Source of the DNA: Lunularia cruciata
Taxonomy: Eukaryota; Streptophyta; Marchantiopsida; Lunulariales; Lunulariaceae
Direction of reading: 5' to 3'
Length of the DNA: 64,000 nt
Assembly (NCBI GenBank): GCA_948567375.1
Contig: OX419757.1
Location: 24,918,732-24,982,731 of the forward strand
Shown: piece by piece, positions 1-10,899 of the stretch
Position numbering within the stretch: the first letter of the stretch is position 1
How the letters are laid out: every line of letters begins with the position of its first letter
Program-made: the position numbers and the translations under genes
Notes under the pieces: generated by a model
What the model was told of the DNA's origin: nothing
Database searches by the model: none
The model's input: the letters and a program-made list of their open reading frames with translations, nothing else

Positions 1-1183
1 ATTCTCTACTTTGCTTTTGCAATCAAACAAAGATGGAGGCGAACCTTGAGAAGTCTAAGGTGATTGTGGTGGGTCTAAAGGTGTCACACCTTTCTTTTTG
101 ATGGACAGCAATTGGAGCAGGTTTCTTCTTATAAGTACTTGGGCCTTGAATTTTCTCATGACTATAGTTGGTCTACTTGTATGAAAATGAGAATCAATGC
201 AGGGTTTAGAGCTTTGTATTCACTCATGAATCGCTCTAGACTTGCTCATCTTACAACATGGGAGTTGAAGAAGGTGTTGTTCAGATCTCTTGTGCAGCCG
301 GTGGTTCTCTATGGTACTCAGATTTGGGGTCCACGTACTAAGAAGACATGGTGGCAAAAGGTGGAGAAAATTCAAAAACTGTTTTTGTGTGATGAACTTG
401 GACTGAGGACTCAAACTCCTTATGTATTGTTGCTTGCTGAAACTGGGTTTTTGCCTCTTGAGGCTGAAGCTTTGTTTTTAGCTATCACATATGCCACTAA
501 GGTGAGGTCCATGGAGCATGAGAGACTTCCCTACCAAGCTTTTTGTGCCACTCTATCTGTTGGTTGGTATATAGTTCTGATTGCATAGGCCACAAGGTGG
601 AATGTTTGTGAGCAACATTGGAGATTGGAGCCTATTGCACTTTGAGAGGTGATCAAGGAGTAGTTCTTACTACGCTTATGGCAGCGACCTGGTACCAAGA
701 TGGTGTTCTATCAGCAGTTTGTAAATCCTATGTTGGTGTATTGTGAGCAAGATTATCTCCTGGCTAGGATTTCTACTTCTCTTAGACATGTGATTGCTAA
801 ATATAGAACTAGTTCCCATAGACTAGAAGTAGAACAAGGGCGTTGGCAGCAGATAGAGCACTCCATGCGGCTTTGCAAATTGTGTACTATGAGCAAAGTT
901 GATGATGAGCACCATGTGTTTGTTGATTGCCCTTGTTACACACGGATCAGAAATAGACATCAGATTATTTGTATTGATTTCTCAACTCTCTTACAGGTTG
1001 AAGCTTTAGCATTAGGGAAGTATATGACAGAGATTAGTTTACATTGGACCAATTTGTTATAGATTGGTCAGATGCCCTAGGCTTTGGCCTAGGCTCACAT
1101 TTCATGTGTTTTGTATTGTGTTTCCAGCCTTTTGACTCTTTGGGTCTTCTGGGCTTTATATTTCATTGTTTCATTGTTTCATA
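1..1183 (+). mobile_element. LINE copy 1: 3' part of ORF2 plus 3' UTR
   Basis: This is a 5'-truncated (or window-truncated) non-LTR retrotransposon fragment. It carries the region downstream of the RT catalytic core, then a 3' UTR from about 1063 with the palindromic motif CTAGGCTTTGGCCTAG, and ends at about 1158-1182 in repeats of TTTCATTG instead of poly(A). The same 3' end recurs inverted at 3484-4514 and direct at 5755-6657, so three copies of one LINE family lie within 6.7 kb. Confidence 0.8.
112..1062 (+). pseudogene. LINE ORF2 C-terminal region, broken
   Basis: The frame reads from the end of the RT domain (YKYLGLEF, the usual YLG motif) through a basic thumb-like region to a C-terminal zinc-knuckle-like motif, CKLC...HHVFVDCPCY, seen at the end of many plant LINE ORF2 proteins. 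The single frame is broken by stops near 586, 643 and 661. The inverted copy at 3.8-4.5 kb reads open at these last positions, so the stops are point mutations. The RT catalytic motifs lie outside this fragment. It cannot encode an active RT. Confidence 0.75.
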
Positions 1184-1383
1184 CCAATGTCTTGCTAAAG
1201 TTTTGTACTCTAGTAAAGCCTTACTTTGGAAGTGTGCTCAAACCATCTTTTTAAATAACAAAAGCAAATTGACGGTGTATTTGGAACATTTGTTGTGATA
1301 AAAAAAGAGGCATTGGATTGCTAGCAAAAGCACAAAAGATGGAAATATGGACAAGGGAGAACTAAGTGAGAATGTAGCAAAAT

Positions 1384-1552
1384 TGTAGGAAAACCCACTT
1401 GGCTAACTCTTACCAACATGGAGAAAGTCTCCCTCAGCAGAACCCACTCGGTTGGGCAAACCCCTAACATATTAGCAGCAAACCTGCTCAATTAGTGCAA
1501 TCCTCTAATGTACCTATATTGAAACCCACTTGACCAAGGAAAACTCCTAACA
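1384..1552. repeat. Diverged minisatellite, AAACCCACTTG type
   Basis: Loosely repeated units of about 30-60 bp follow the pattern AACCCACTTGR...GGCAAACYCCTAACATA. A related block lies at 6658-6870, on the other side of the large LINE. The two blocks look like halves of one repeat tract split by the LINE insertion. No coding potential is seen in 1184-1556. Confidence 0.5.
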
Positions 1553-1556
1553 TATA

Positions 1557-1557
1557 C

Positions 1558-1594
<37 letters not shown>
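1557..1594. repeat. (CAA)n microsatellite
   Basis: About 12 perfect CAA/ACA trinucleotide units. It sits at the junction between the AAACCCACTTG repeat and the presumed 5' end of the large LINE copy. Confidence 0.9.
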
Positions 1595-2678
1595 GGGTAT
1601 TTTGAGTTTGAGTGGAGTTTCGAAAGTTTGAGAGGAGAGGAGTCCTGAAAGTTTGAGAAGCCATATCTCACTACTTACATGTCCAAAAGTTGCAATTCTA
1701 GACTCGTTCAAAGCACCTTGCCAAGGGCTTTCCATAGCCACCAAGATTGCATCATGCTGAGCTTTGTGCAAAACGTTATGAGTGATTGAAATTTCTGAGA
1801 GAGGATCCAGATTTGAGAGTTTGAATCTTCATCATATGGTGTCCAAATGGAGTGATTTTAGAGGCATTAGAAGTGCCTTGAGAAGCTGTTTTGATTGATA
1901 ACACGCACACTTTCAGAACATATACAAACAGAAAGTTATAAAGATTCAAATTCTGCCATCTCTCAGAGATTTTAGGGTTTGAGCTCAATTTTCAACACCT
2001 TGTAACTTTTTGTCCATTGTCCATTGTCCAACTTTTTGTCCATGTCCAAGTCATTCAATCTTGGCGTCATTGGCAACACCTATGAAGGGGCTTTCTTTTG
2101 AGTACCTGCTTGCTGAAGTAGGAGTTGTGTGGAACAAGTTTTGAATTTCAACAATCTATGATCTTGTGCGGTTGGTGGTGCTCACATCTGCAACTTTCAG
2201 AGGCGTGAACTTTGGACTCACATCTTCAAATAAGGTGATATTGGTCTCATTAGAAGCATCTTTTCAAGAGCTATTGATTGGAGTTGTTTTCAAAGAATTT
2301 GAAGGTTTTTTCTTGAAGTTATAAGTATTTGAATTTTGTAACTCAATGAGGTGTAGAAGTTTACCATAGAAAACTCTAGAGGCCATAACTCCATGTCTTT
2401 TGGCTCAAATGAGTTCATTTTTGGTTCATTTGAAAGAAGTACTCAAGAGCTTTTTATTGGGTTATCACTTGTAGATTTTTAAGTACTGTAGCCAAGGTTG
2501 TGAACTTTCAAAATCTGTAGGAAAGTTTCAAATTCAAAAGTTTGTAACTTTTGATTTTCAAGTCCAAAAGAGTAGATTTTTGGTTCATGAGAAAAAGTAT
2601 TTGTAGAGCTAATCGTGTTCAGAGAGCCTGTGTGAACCAGATAATACATTCTCATAGTATCTGTTTAGAGATTTTAGA

Positions 2679-3493
2679 ATGGAAGCTTCCAAGATGATGC
2701 AAGACATTGTTGAGATAACTTCAAAACAACAACAACTTGCTGAAATGTATAGAAAAGCAAATGATTTCCACAAGGAACTCAAGAGCTTTTTTGCCCCCAT
2801 GTCTCAATGCATGAACACTATTATGGCAGATTTGCAAACCATAAGAGCTGATATCTTGAGTGTGAAAGAATCTATGAATTCGACACCGTAGATATCCAAG
2901 AACTCAAGAAGAGTAGCAATTTGATGTTAGACTCCACAAAGGGTATGGTGGATGCTACTGAGAAGGTTGCTTCCTTGGGAGCACAAGCCACTAACATTGC
3001 TTCACAAAATGGAGGGCTCCAAGAGATGGTTGACACATTAGAGATCAAGATGAAGTCATATGCTGAAGCTACTAAGGTGGCTCAAATCTCTTACTTGCAA
3101 GAGCATGAGGTTGAAAAGGAGAACCAATTAGTCAAAATGAAGAACTTGAGGATTTCAGGTTTGCCAAAGAGTGAGTAGAAAGACACCAAGGCCATAGTGT
3201 ATGAGTTTATTGCTGATTCTTTGAGAGTCCATGATCCTCAGATTTTGCAAGCATATAGATTGGGACAACAAGGTGCACAACCAAGAAGCATTTTGGTGAG
3301 GTTAGGCTCAAAAACTCAAAGGAATGCAGTGATGGATAACAAGGCTATACTAAAGAAGCATCGTATCTGGTTGGACCCTGATCTCACACCTCTCCAATGG
3401 CAAGCAAAGAAGGGAGAATTAGCAAAAGTGAAGGAGGCTCAACAAGCAAGTTTTGTTGCATTCTTGAGAGATAATAGAGTTGTGAAACAATGA
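2679..3493 (+). pseudogene. LINE ORF1-like nucleic-acid-binding protein, broken
   Basis: Three open segments encode a coiled-coil-rich N-terminus (2679-2889, and 2921-3176 in another frame) followed by an RRM-like region with the ORF1 signatures LRISGLPKSE, AYRLGQQG, PRSILVRLGSKTQRN and RIWLDPDLTPLQ. In active LINEs, ORF1 coats the RNA and acts as a chaperone. Here stops at 2889 and 3176 and a frameshift near 2890-2920 break the frame. The apparent C-terminus (GTGAAACAATGA) is created by the tail of the inverted LINE inserted there. The original C-terminus may resume at about 4515 (reading toward a TAG near 4552), which is inference. Confidence 0.65.
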
Positions 3494-4514
3494 AACAATG
3501 AAATATAAAGCCCGAAAGACCCAAAGAGTCAAAAAGCTAGAAACACAATACAAACCACATGAAATGTGAGCCTAGGCAAGGGCCTCAGACATCTGACCAA
3601 TCTGTAACAAATTGGTCCAATGTAAACTAACCTCTGTCATGTACTTCCCTAACGCTAAAGCTTCAACCTATAAGAGAGTTGAGAAATCACTACAAGTAAT
3701 CTGATGTCTACTTCTAATCTGCATGTAACGAGGGCAATCAACAAACACATGATGCTCATCCTCAACTTTGCTCATAGTACACAATTTGCAAAGTCGCATG
3801 GAGTGCTCTATCTACTACCAACGTCCTTGTTCTACTTCTATTCTATGAGAACTAGTTCTATATTGAGAGATAACATGTCTAAGTGAAGTAGAAATCCTAG
3901 CCAAGAGATAATCTTGCTCACAATACACCAACATAGGATTTACAAACTGCTGATAAAATACCATCTTGGTACCGGGTTGCTGCCATAAGCGTAGTAAGAA
4001 CTGCTCCTTGATCACTTCTTGAAGTGCAATAGGCTCCAATCTCCAATGTCGCTCAGAAACATTCTACCTTGTGGCCCATGTAATCAGATCTGTATACCAA
4101 CCAATAGATAGAGTGGCACAAAAAGCTTGGTAGGGAAGTCTCTCATGCTCCATGGACCTCACCTTAGTGGCATATGTGAGAGCCAAGAACAAAGCTTCAA
4201 CCTCAAGAGGCAAAAACCCAGTTTCAGCAAGAAGCAATACATAAGGAGTTTGAGTCCTCACTCCAAGTTCATCACACAAAAAGAGTTTTTGAATTTTCTC
4301 CACCTTTTGCCACCATGTCTTCTTAGTACCTGGACCCCAAATCTGAGTACCATAGAGAACCACTTGCTGCACAAGAGATCTGAAAAACACCTTCTTCATC
4401 TCCCATGTGGTAAGATGAGCAAGTCTAGAGCAATTCATGAGTGAATACAAAGCTCTAAACCCAACATTGGTTCTCATCTTCACACAAGTAGACCAACTAT
4501 AGTCATGAGAAAAG
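3484..4514 (-). mobile_element. LINE copy 2: inverted, 5'-truncated insertion
   Basis: On the minus strand this matches copy 1 from about position 155 to its 3' end. Open segments run 4528-4064 and 4039-3815 in one frame, separated by one stop. The tail units (TTTCATTG on the minus strand) begin exactly at the ORF1 end, where the target already reads GAAACAATG, so the tail seems to have annealed to matching target sequence. Similarity to copy 1 stops after CTATAGTCATGAGAAAA near 4514. It is less decayed than copy 1 (one stop against three). Confidence 0.8.
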
Positions 4515-4570
4515 ATGTGATTACTCAAAAGAAATTGTCAGCTACTGCATAGCAATTCCAGACCCTTAGA

Positions 4571-5724
4571 GTGTTATTTTGGAATGTTCATGGGCTCACA
4601 CATACCAAGTACTCCAGTGCTAAGCCTTTGTGGGATGATGTTGATCTGATCAATCTTGTGGAGACATGGGAACATGAAGGAAACACCATTCAAGATATTG
4701 AAGGATTCACTCTTGTTGGTTCAACCTGGAACAAGCAAAGGCAACACAGAGGAAGGGGCTTTGGAAGTATTGCTACTTACGTCAGATTTGGCTTTGAGAA
4801 ATCAGTCTCTTTGATAGGTCAAGATTCAAGTGGACAATACCAATGGCTGAGGATTGGAGGAGTTGCCACACCTTGCTTCATTGCTGTTTTTTACTTTGCC
4901 CCATTGATAGCACCAATCTATTCAAGTGGAGTTCTCAACACCATGCAGCCTTTCCACTCCTTGACAAAGGATGTGTTAGAGTTTCAAAGTAAAGGTGCAG
5001 AACATGTTCTTGGTGATTTCAATGCTAGGATCCAAACCTCTCAGATCCCTGAGTTGAGTGACCTTGAGAATGATCCTTCCCACAGCTTGATAGACCATTC
5101 TAGTGCATGGTCACGCTCTTGCAAAGATCCTATGTCCAACCCCATGAGTAAACACTTTTTGATCTTTGGTGCCAATTGTAGCTTGAAGATCTTGAATGGC
5201 CTTTCTCAATTTCCAGAAACTTGTAAAAGCACATGCTTTGCCTCAAGTGGATCAAGCACCATAGATTATATGCTCACTTCAGAAAATGATATCCATCTTG
5301 TCTCAGATTTTGTTGTTTTAGATCCTCAACCAGAATCAGACCATGCACCTCTATCTTGTACATCCTTCTCCCTTGCCTCAATAGAACCACATTACCTATT
5401 GACCATACCTTTAGAGGCAAACTTTGTCTAGATTTTCACAAGAGAGACTTGTACCAACAAGCTACCCAAGAGAAATTGAGTTCTATGGAGTGGAGTTTTG
5501 ATTTTCAACAACATAGTGATCAATTGGTTGAACTTCTTCAATCCACATCTACTTCTTTGTTTCCAAGAGGCTCTCACATGAAGAGACTTGGTCTCCCTTG
5601 CAATAGGTGGTATGATGCTAATTGCAAAATGGCAAGGATCAAAGCTATGGATAGGTCTCTTGATCAGATTGCACAAAATCAGGCCTTTGTTTCATACAGA
5701 AAGTTGGTGAAGTGCAAAAAGTGA
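4571..5724 (+). pseudogene. LINE ORF2 apurinic-type endonuclease domain, broken
   Basis: The frame begins in the endonuclease with FWNVHG and continues with ETWE, FYFAP, GDFNAR, STIDYML and SDHAPLS, the ordered motifs of the exonuclease-endonuclease-phosphatase fold used by LINE ORF2 to nick target DNA. A one-base frameshift between about 5390 and 5430 moves the frame (the second part ends at 5724). The following linker should lead into RT motifs, but these are absent because the sequence jumps to the ORF2 C-terminus at about 5755. Confidence 0.8.
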
Positions 5725-5754
5725 GCATTTTATAGACTCAAGGGGGTTGAGTTG

Positions 5755-6531
5755 AGCACTGAAGCCAGTGGTTCTCTATGGTTCTCAGATTTGGGGTCCA
5801 GGTACTAAGAAGACATGGTGGCAAAAGGTGGAGAAAAATTCAGAAACTGTTTTTGTGTGATGAACTTAGACTGAGGACTCAAACTCCTTATGTTTTGTTG
5901 CTCGCTGAAATAGGGTTTTTGCCTCTTGATGCTGAAGCTTTGTTCTTGGCTCTCACATATGCCACTAAGGTGAGGTCCATGGAGCATGAGAGACCCCTAC
6001 CAAGCTTTTTGTGCCACTGTATCTATTGGTTGGTATACAGATCTGATTGAATGGGCAACAAGGTGGAATGTTTCTGAGCGACATTGGAGATTGGAGCCTA
6101 TTGCACTTCGAGAGGTGATCAAGGAGCAATTCTTATTACGCTTATGGCAGCAACCCGGTACCAGGATGGTGTTCTATCAGCAGTTTGTAAATCCTATGTT
6201 GGTGTATTGTGAGCAAGATTATCTCTTGGCTAGGATTTCTACTTCACTTAGACATGTTATTGCTCAATATAGAACTAGTTCTCATAGACTAGAAGTAGAA
6301 CAAGGGCATTGGCAGCAGATAGAGCACTCCATACGACTTTGCAAATTGTGTGTACTATGATGAGCAAAGTTGAGAATGAGCACCATGTGTTTGTTGATTG
6401 CCCTTGTTACACACAGATCAGAGTTAGACATCAGATTACTTGTAGTGATTTTTCAACTCTCCTACAGGTTGAAGCTTTGGCATGAGGGAAGTATATGATA
6501 GAGATTAGTTGACATCAAACCAATTTGTTAT
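5755..6531 (+). pseudogene. LINE ORF2 C-terminal region, second direct copy, broken
   Basis: Homologous to 290-1062: QIWGPGTKK, the LLAEIGFLPL block, FYQQFVNPMLVYCEQDYLLA, and the zinc-knuckle-like C-terminus from about 6340. There are several frame changes (near 5835, 5990 and 6350) and stops. The junction with the endonuclease part at GCCRGTGGTTCTC marks an internal deletion of the RT catalytic domain. Confidence 0.7.
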
Positions 6532-6657
6532 AGATTGGTCAGATGCCCTAGGCTTTGGCCTAGGCTCACATTTCATGTGTTTTGTATTGTGTTTCCAGCC
6601 TTTTGACTCTTTGGGTCTTCCGGGCTTTATATTTCATTGTTCATTGTTCAGTGTTCA

Positions 6658-6870
6658 ACAAAACCTACTTGGTTGGCCAAACCCCTAACATACTCGTAGC
6701 AAAACCAACTCGACCAAGGCAAACCTCTAATGTACCTATATCAAACCCACTTGATCCATAATGTAAATGCAAGCAAACCCCTTTTATACCCACAGAAAAA
6801 CCCACGTGAGTAGGGCAAACTCCTAACATACACATAACAAAACCCACTTGATTAGGGCAAAGAAGAAACC
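6658..6870. repeat. AAACCCACTTG minisatellite, second block
   Basis: Repeats of the type AAACCCACTTGATYAGGGCAAA and CCTAACATAC resemble the 1384-1552 block. The block directly follows the LINE 3' tail and is the likely right half of the repeat array that the LINE entered. From 6871 to 6998 I see only unique non-coding sequence before the gypsy element. Confidence 0.5.
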
Positions 6871-6998
6871 TAAATCTTCTTGCCAATTCCATGATTAAAG
6901 CAAATCCTACTCTTTGAAAACTTGGAACTTATTTGTAAACTTAGGACAAGTTTGAACACCAAAAGATCCAAAGAAAGTATTTCTTACACATTCAACAT

Positions 6999-7447
6999 TG
7001 TCACGCCATTTGTAGTTCCGCATCTAGATGCTCGGACATTGGAGTTCTAGTGATGGTAGTTAGAGTTATTCTAGTTGTTTCTCAGGGACTACTTTCTGAC
7101 GGTTAGATTTTGTGTTTGGGGTACTGACTTCACGGTGGGGCCCACCATCACTTTGCACCGTTTGCACCGTCGGGTGTGCCGTCAGCGGGATCATTAGGGT
7201 TTCAGGGCTAGCTCGAGTCCAGGGGGTATAGTTTTGAAGTGAGCTCCAGAGAGCTCACTTCTCTGATGTTGAGCCTTCGAGTTCCTGGCTATGGTGGACA
7301 GAGGCCGGCGAGCGTCACCTGGATTCTCTATGCTTGAGTGGGTGTGGCTTGACTGTAATCAGTGCCCAGTTGTTGGCAGTTTATAGAGTGACAGATCAAG
7401 TACTGATCTGAGTTGAGTTGAGTTGAGAGTGTTAAGCAATCTGATTA
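6999..7447 (+). repeat. 5' partial LTR (segment Y only)
   Basis: 449 bp, collinear with 16374-16822 without indels. It runs from TGTCACGCC to AATCTGATTA. The 105-bp segment X that precedes Y in the 3' LTR is missing here, so this copy starts in the middle of the LTR. It contains GGGGCCCACC and the inverted repeat GAGCTCCAGAGAGCTC near 7242-7257. Confidence 0.9.
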
Positions 7448-7465
7448 CATCAGAGAAGTGAAGTC
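7448..7465 (+). promoter_or_regulatory. Candidate primer-binding site
   Basis: Directly after the LTR end (GATTACA) the sequence reads ATCAGAGAAGTG. The ATCAGAG core is shared with the initiator-methionine tRNA binding site commonly used by plant gypsy elements (TATCAGAGC core), but the match is short. The position supports it; the tRNA identity is unproven. Confidence 0.35.
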
Positions 7466-8990
7466 AGGGGGAAATCGGGTGCAGAAACGTTGAGTGTTGG
7501 TGGTATCTCCAAGCTCGGTGGATCGTGGTAGCTCGATTCAGGTTCTATGTTTCCCTAGTGTGCACAAGCTCGTGTAGTTGATGCAAATTTGGCAGTTAGG
7601 CGGACGGTGTGCGGAAGCGCTGGCCAAATTTTGAGCAAAGAAGGAGCAATTTTCGAGCAGTGTTGTGATTTTGAGCTCAGGATTGTGAAGGCAGGACCAA
7701 TTTGCTGCGAGTTGGGCTCAGAAAGTGAAATTGAAGGTGGAGTTGGAAAGCTTTTCTCATGAAATTGTGATTTGGAAAAACCCGTTTTGTCAATTTGGCT
7801 TGAGTGGAAAGTTAGCGGGGGATTTGGCGGACATCCATCTTTAGGGTTTACGTCAGATTTTACATCAGATTTACGTCAGATTTTGGGCCAGAATTGGAGG
7901 AGTTTCGCTGTTTGGCCAGATTTGGAGAAGTTTCGCTAGTTTGGAGGAGTTTTGCAGATTTGGAGAAGTTTCGCCAATTTTGGAGGAGGTTCGAAGTGGC
8001 AACAAGAAAGGCCTCATTTGGCTGAATTTTGGCGTTTCGAGGCTTCGAGGCATAGGGCTGTGGGCTATGAGAGGCTACGAAGGCCTAGAAGGGCCAGCAA
8101 GCCAGCTTGCTGGCGTGAGGCTAGCTAGTTTAGTGTAGATCTTGGTCATTGGTTGGCAAAATCTGCCTTTCTTGCTAGATTGTGCGCAACAGGGTTTGAC
8201 CCCTAGATCTCTTGTTCCTAGACTGGTGCCCTAGCCAACTGGTCCACCCTCACTTGTTGTCATAGTGACTGTGCCACTGTTATCTATACACATGTAGCTT
8301 TGGCTAGGAGAGGCAGTTTAATCCCATTCTTGGTGATCCTGGTAGCTTAGGACTTAGATACGAACTACTCTTATGTCAAATGCCAAATGGTGGCAGAGTC
8401 AGTCCCGTGTTGTGTTATGAGATGGAGGGTTTTTGTTTAGATTTCTTGTGATTGGATCCCCTCCATTCTTTGCTTCTTGTTTGTGCACCACGTTTGTGTG
8501 AGGTGCCTTGACTTTTGAGCGTTGGTGCTCTGGTGTGCTCTCGGTGGTGAGGCTGGAGTGATGACCAGTCAGACTACCTTTGTTTCTCTCCGGTGAGGCA
8601 GGAAGTGATGACCTGCAGACCGTGAGAGTGTGTGTTATGATGGCAGGTTACAGGTTGCCCTTCCCCTAGTGTAGTTATCTCGGTTAGAGTTACATTAGTG
8701 GGTGGTGTCTAGTTGGTGTTGGCACTTGGTGGGGCACTTGCAGTTGCGACTTGCGGTTGCAGTTGGTGGTTCGGGTTTGCTGTTGCAGTTACGTGGTCAC
8801 GACGGAGTTCTTTGGAGATTCCAGAGGAGTTAGCCCTGCAGTACGTAGTGGGTTTACTCGGAGTGGTACTCGGTATCAGCCTGTATCTCAGGTCCCAGTG
8901 AGGGAGGAGATTGACTCTGAGTTGGAGTTCGACACAAGAGCTGATTCAGTTGAGAGTGCACTTGGTGTGTCCGCACCGTTGTTGTGGGAC
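7466..8990 (+). other. Long untranslated leader of the gypsy element
   Basis: About 1.5 kb lies between the 5' LTR and the first in-frame ATG. It contains short tandem repeats: ACRTCAGATTT units at about 7849-7880 and four near-repeats of TTTGGAGAAGTTTCGC at about 7895-7990. An antisense tRNA-like stretch sits at 8185-8255. The reading frame of the polyprotein is open from 8688 (after a TAG at 8685), without an ATG until 8991. Confidence 0.6.
8185..8255 (-). other. tRNA-like sequence, antisense in the gypsy leader
   Basis: Read on the minus strand it has a D-arm-like GGACCAGTTGGCTAGGGC, an anticodon-arm-like CTAGGAACAAGAGATC and a T-arm-like GGGGTCAAACCC, in tRNA order and spacing. The B box is imperfect (GGTCAAACC against GGTTCGAATCC) and the acceptor stem does not clearly pair, so a working tRNA is unlikely. 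It resembles the tRNA-derived heads of plant SINEs. Confidence 0.35.
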
Positions 8991-10260
8991 ATGGACAAGA
9001 TTTATGGGGCCTCCAAAGGCCCTAGGCGTTACTCTGGTATAGTGGGTACTATTGAGTTGGATGATTTCATCCAGGAGTTCGATAGTTGGTGTGATCTGCA
9101 GCAGATGCGGAACCCGACTTTGTTCACACCCTTCATGGCATGGAAGGGGTTGTTTCAGCACTTGGAGGGTCCACCGATGGACGACTACCATGAGTTCAGG
9201 AGAGCTCATTTGGAGGAGATTGAGTTATGGAGACAATATTGGTCTCCTCACTATGTCTCCATCACTTCAGGCTCGGTGGCCAGGAGTAGATCGGCTGTAC
9301 CTACGAGTTCTAGCTCGAGTAGTGTGGGTGGAGCTAGTGGAGGTGCACTAGCTGGAGATAGTGCTACTACGAGTGGAGGTACCGCTGCAGGAGGTGGTGT
9401 GGTACCGGGGTTTAACCCCATGGTTGAGTTCTTCCTATGTTTGAGGCAGAACTACCAGGGACTGCGGACTGACAAGCTGAGGAGCTTGCAGGAGTTCCAA
9501 CGGAAGGCTGGAGAGAGCCTACGCGAGGCATACACTCACATGAGGCAGCTGATCAGTTTCACTCAGGGAGTTACTGAGGCCCAGGCAGTCCAGTTTTGGT
9601 ATGGGATATTGGACAGGGAGTTGCGACGTAGAGTTCGTGATGCTACGTTGTTGCAGGCTACTTCGCCCACTTTGGCAGTAGTCTTTGGTTTGGCTGAGCG
9701 TATTGAGCTTAACATGGTGGAGGAGAGAGTGGTGACATCTGGATTTGGTAGGGAGACCTCATCCACGGTTGTGACTTCTTCTAGAGTGCAGCAGAGTGCA
9801 CCACGCCCAGTTGGTTTTCGAGGACAGGGTGAACAGCCCAGATCCTATGGAGCGAGTGGAGGGCCTAGTGGAGTTAGACCCTTACCCTCATTTTCGGGTC
9901 AGCAGCAGCCAGTGAGTGGTGGTGTTGCTTGTTGGACTTGTGGTGGACCTCACCATAGGAGAGAGTGTACTCAGGGCAGCGGACCTGATACCTCTGGTGC
10001 ATCACAGCCAGCACAGAGGCAGTGTGAGCATTGCCACAGATTTGGTCACACTAGTGACCGGTGTTTTGACCTACACCCGGAGTTACGGAGTGGTAGAGCT
10101 GCTATGGCAGGTAGTAGAGGAGCTCCAGTTCATGGAGGACGAGGTGGTAGAGGTGGTGGTAGAGGATCTACACCTAGTAGGGGTGCAGTACCTGCCCTTA
10201 CTTCTGACACAGCTATGGCTACTTGGATTGAGCAGTTGGAGCAGAGATTGGCTAGTATGG
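8991..10260 (+). other. Gag region with two CCHC knuckles and an RGG-type tract
   Basis: The N-terminal part is Gag-like: an EFDSWCDL helix region, a Ser/Gly-rich linker at about 9280-9400, then the retrotransposon-Gag core with LQEFQRKAGESLREAY and WYGILDRELRRRV. Zinc knuckles follow at 9930-9968 (C-X2-C-X3-H-X4-C, slightly short) and 10023-10064 (canonical C-X2-C-X4-H-X4-C). A Gly/Arg tract (GGRGGRGGGRG) follows at about 10135-10170, an RNA-binding type sequence. After it, about 270 residues up to the protease have no domain I recognise. Confidence 0.85.
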
Positions 10261-10899
10261 CTATTGCTCATAGGAGATCAGATTCAGGTGCTAAGGCTTC
10301 CACCTCATATGCTGGTGATAGAGATGCTTTGGACTTCATGTGCGGAGCAGCACAGGTGGATGTATCTGCAGCAATGACTAGGAGTGCAGTACGTGCTCCA
10401 GAGCCTAGAGGAGCATTAGTGGAGTTGGACCCACAAAGAGGAGAGGTTGGGAGACAGGTCAGACTTCCCCAATCTTTCACGCTATCTGAGGCATTGCAGA
10501 CGACATCCATGGTTCCTAGACGTCCCAGTGCAGGTGTGGTAGGTGGTGATGGAGTACTTGATGGAGTACCTGCTAGTCAACCACCTGCTACTACACAGAC
10601 TGAGTCTAGCATGATGTTGGGGGCGGCTCAGCTGATTATGCGGCATCCTTTATTTTCAGCCAGTGACATGTTTACATTGGGAGTGGACCCAGCCCCAGTG
10701 TTCCAGTTGGCTGCCACGTTGTGTGAGAGTAGGGATGGTGCAGTTCCTACTACTAGAGCAGAGGTGGTTGGTAGTGGAGCTGACTTGGTTGAGGAGCATG
10801 GGATCCGTTCAGCGACCAGTGGTTTATGGCAGGCAGCAGCGGCTAGACTGGAGGAGTTGCCAGCTAGACCGGCCTTTGAGAGAGCGCGGTTTACACCTG

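Larger units (their letters stand above)
1595..6657 (+). mobile_element. LINE copy 3: ORF1 + ORF2 element, RT deleted, with an inverted copy inside
   Basis: Inferred order: a 5' UTR-like stretch (1595-2678) with internally similar segments around AAGTTTGAGAAGC; ORF1 (2679-3493); an inverted 3'-end copy of the same family (3484-4514); the ORF2 endonuclease (4571-5724); a deletion removing most of the RT domain (junction near 5755-5765); the ORF2 C-terminus (5755-6531); and a 3' UTR ending at about 6657 in degenerate TTTCATTG units. The 5' boundary is inferred from the microsatellite and flanking repeat. The element is dead. Confidence 0.65.

Noticed and set aside
8751-8990. TTG at 8751 as start of the gypsy polyprotein
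   Set aside because: The frame is open from 8688, but no ATG occurs before 8991, and a TTG start is not expected in a plant nucleus. I took 8991 as the earliest supported start.
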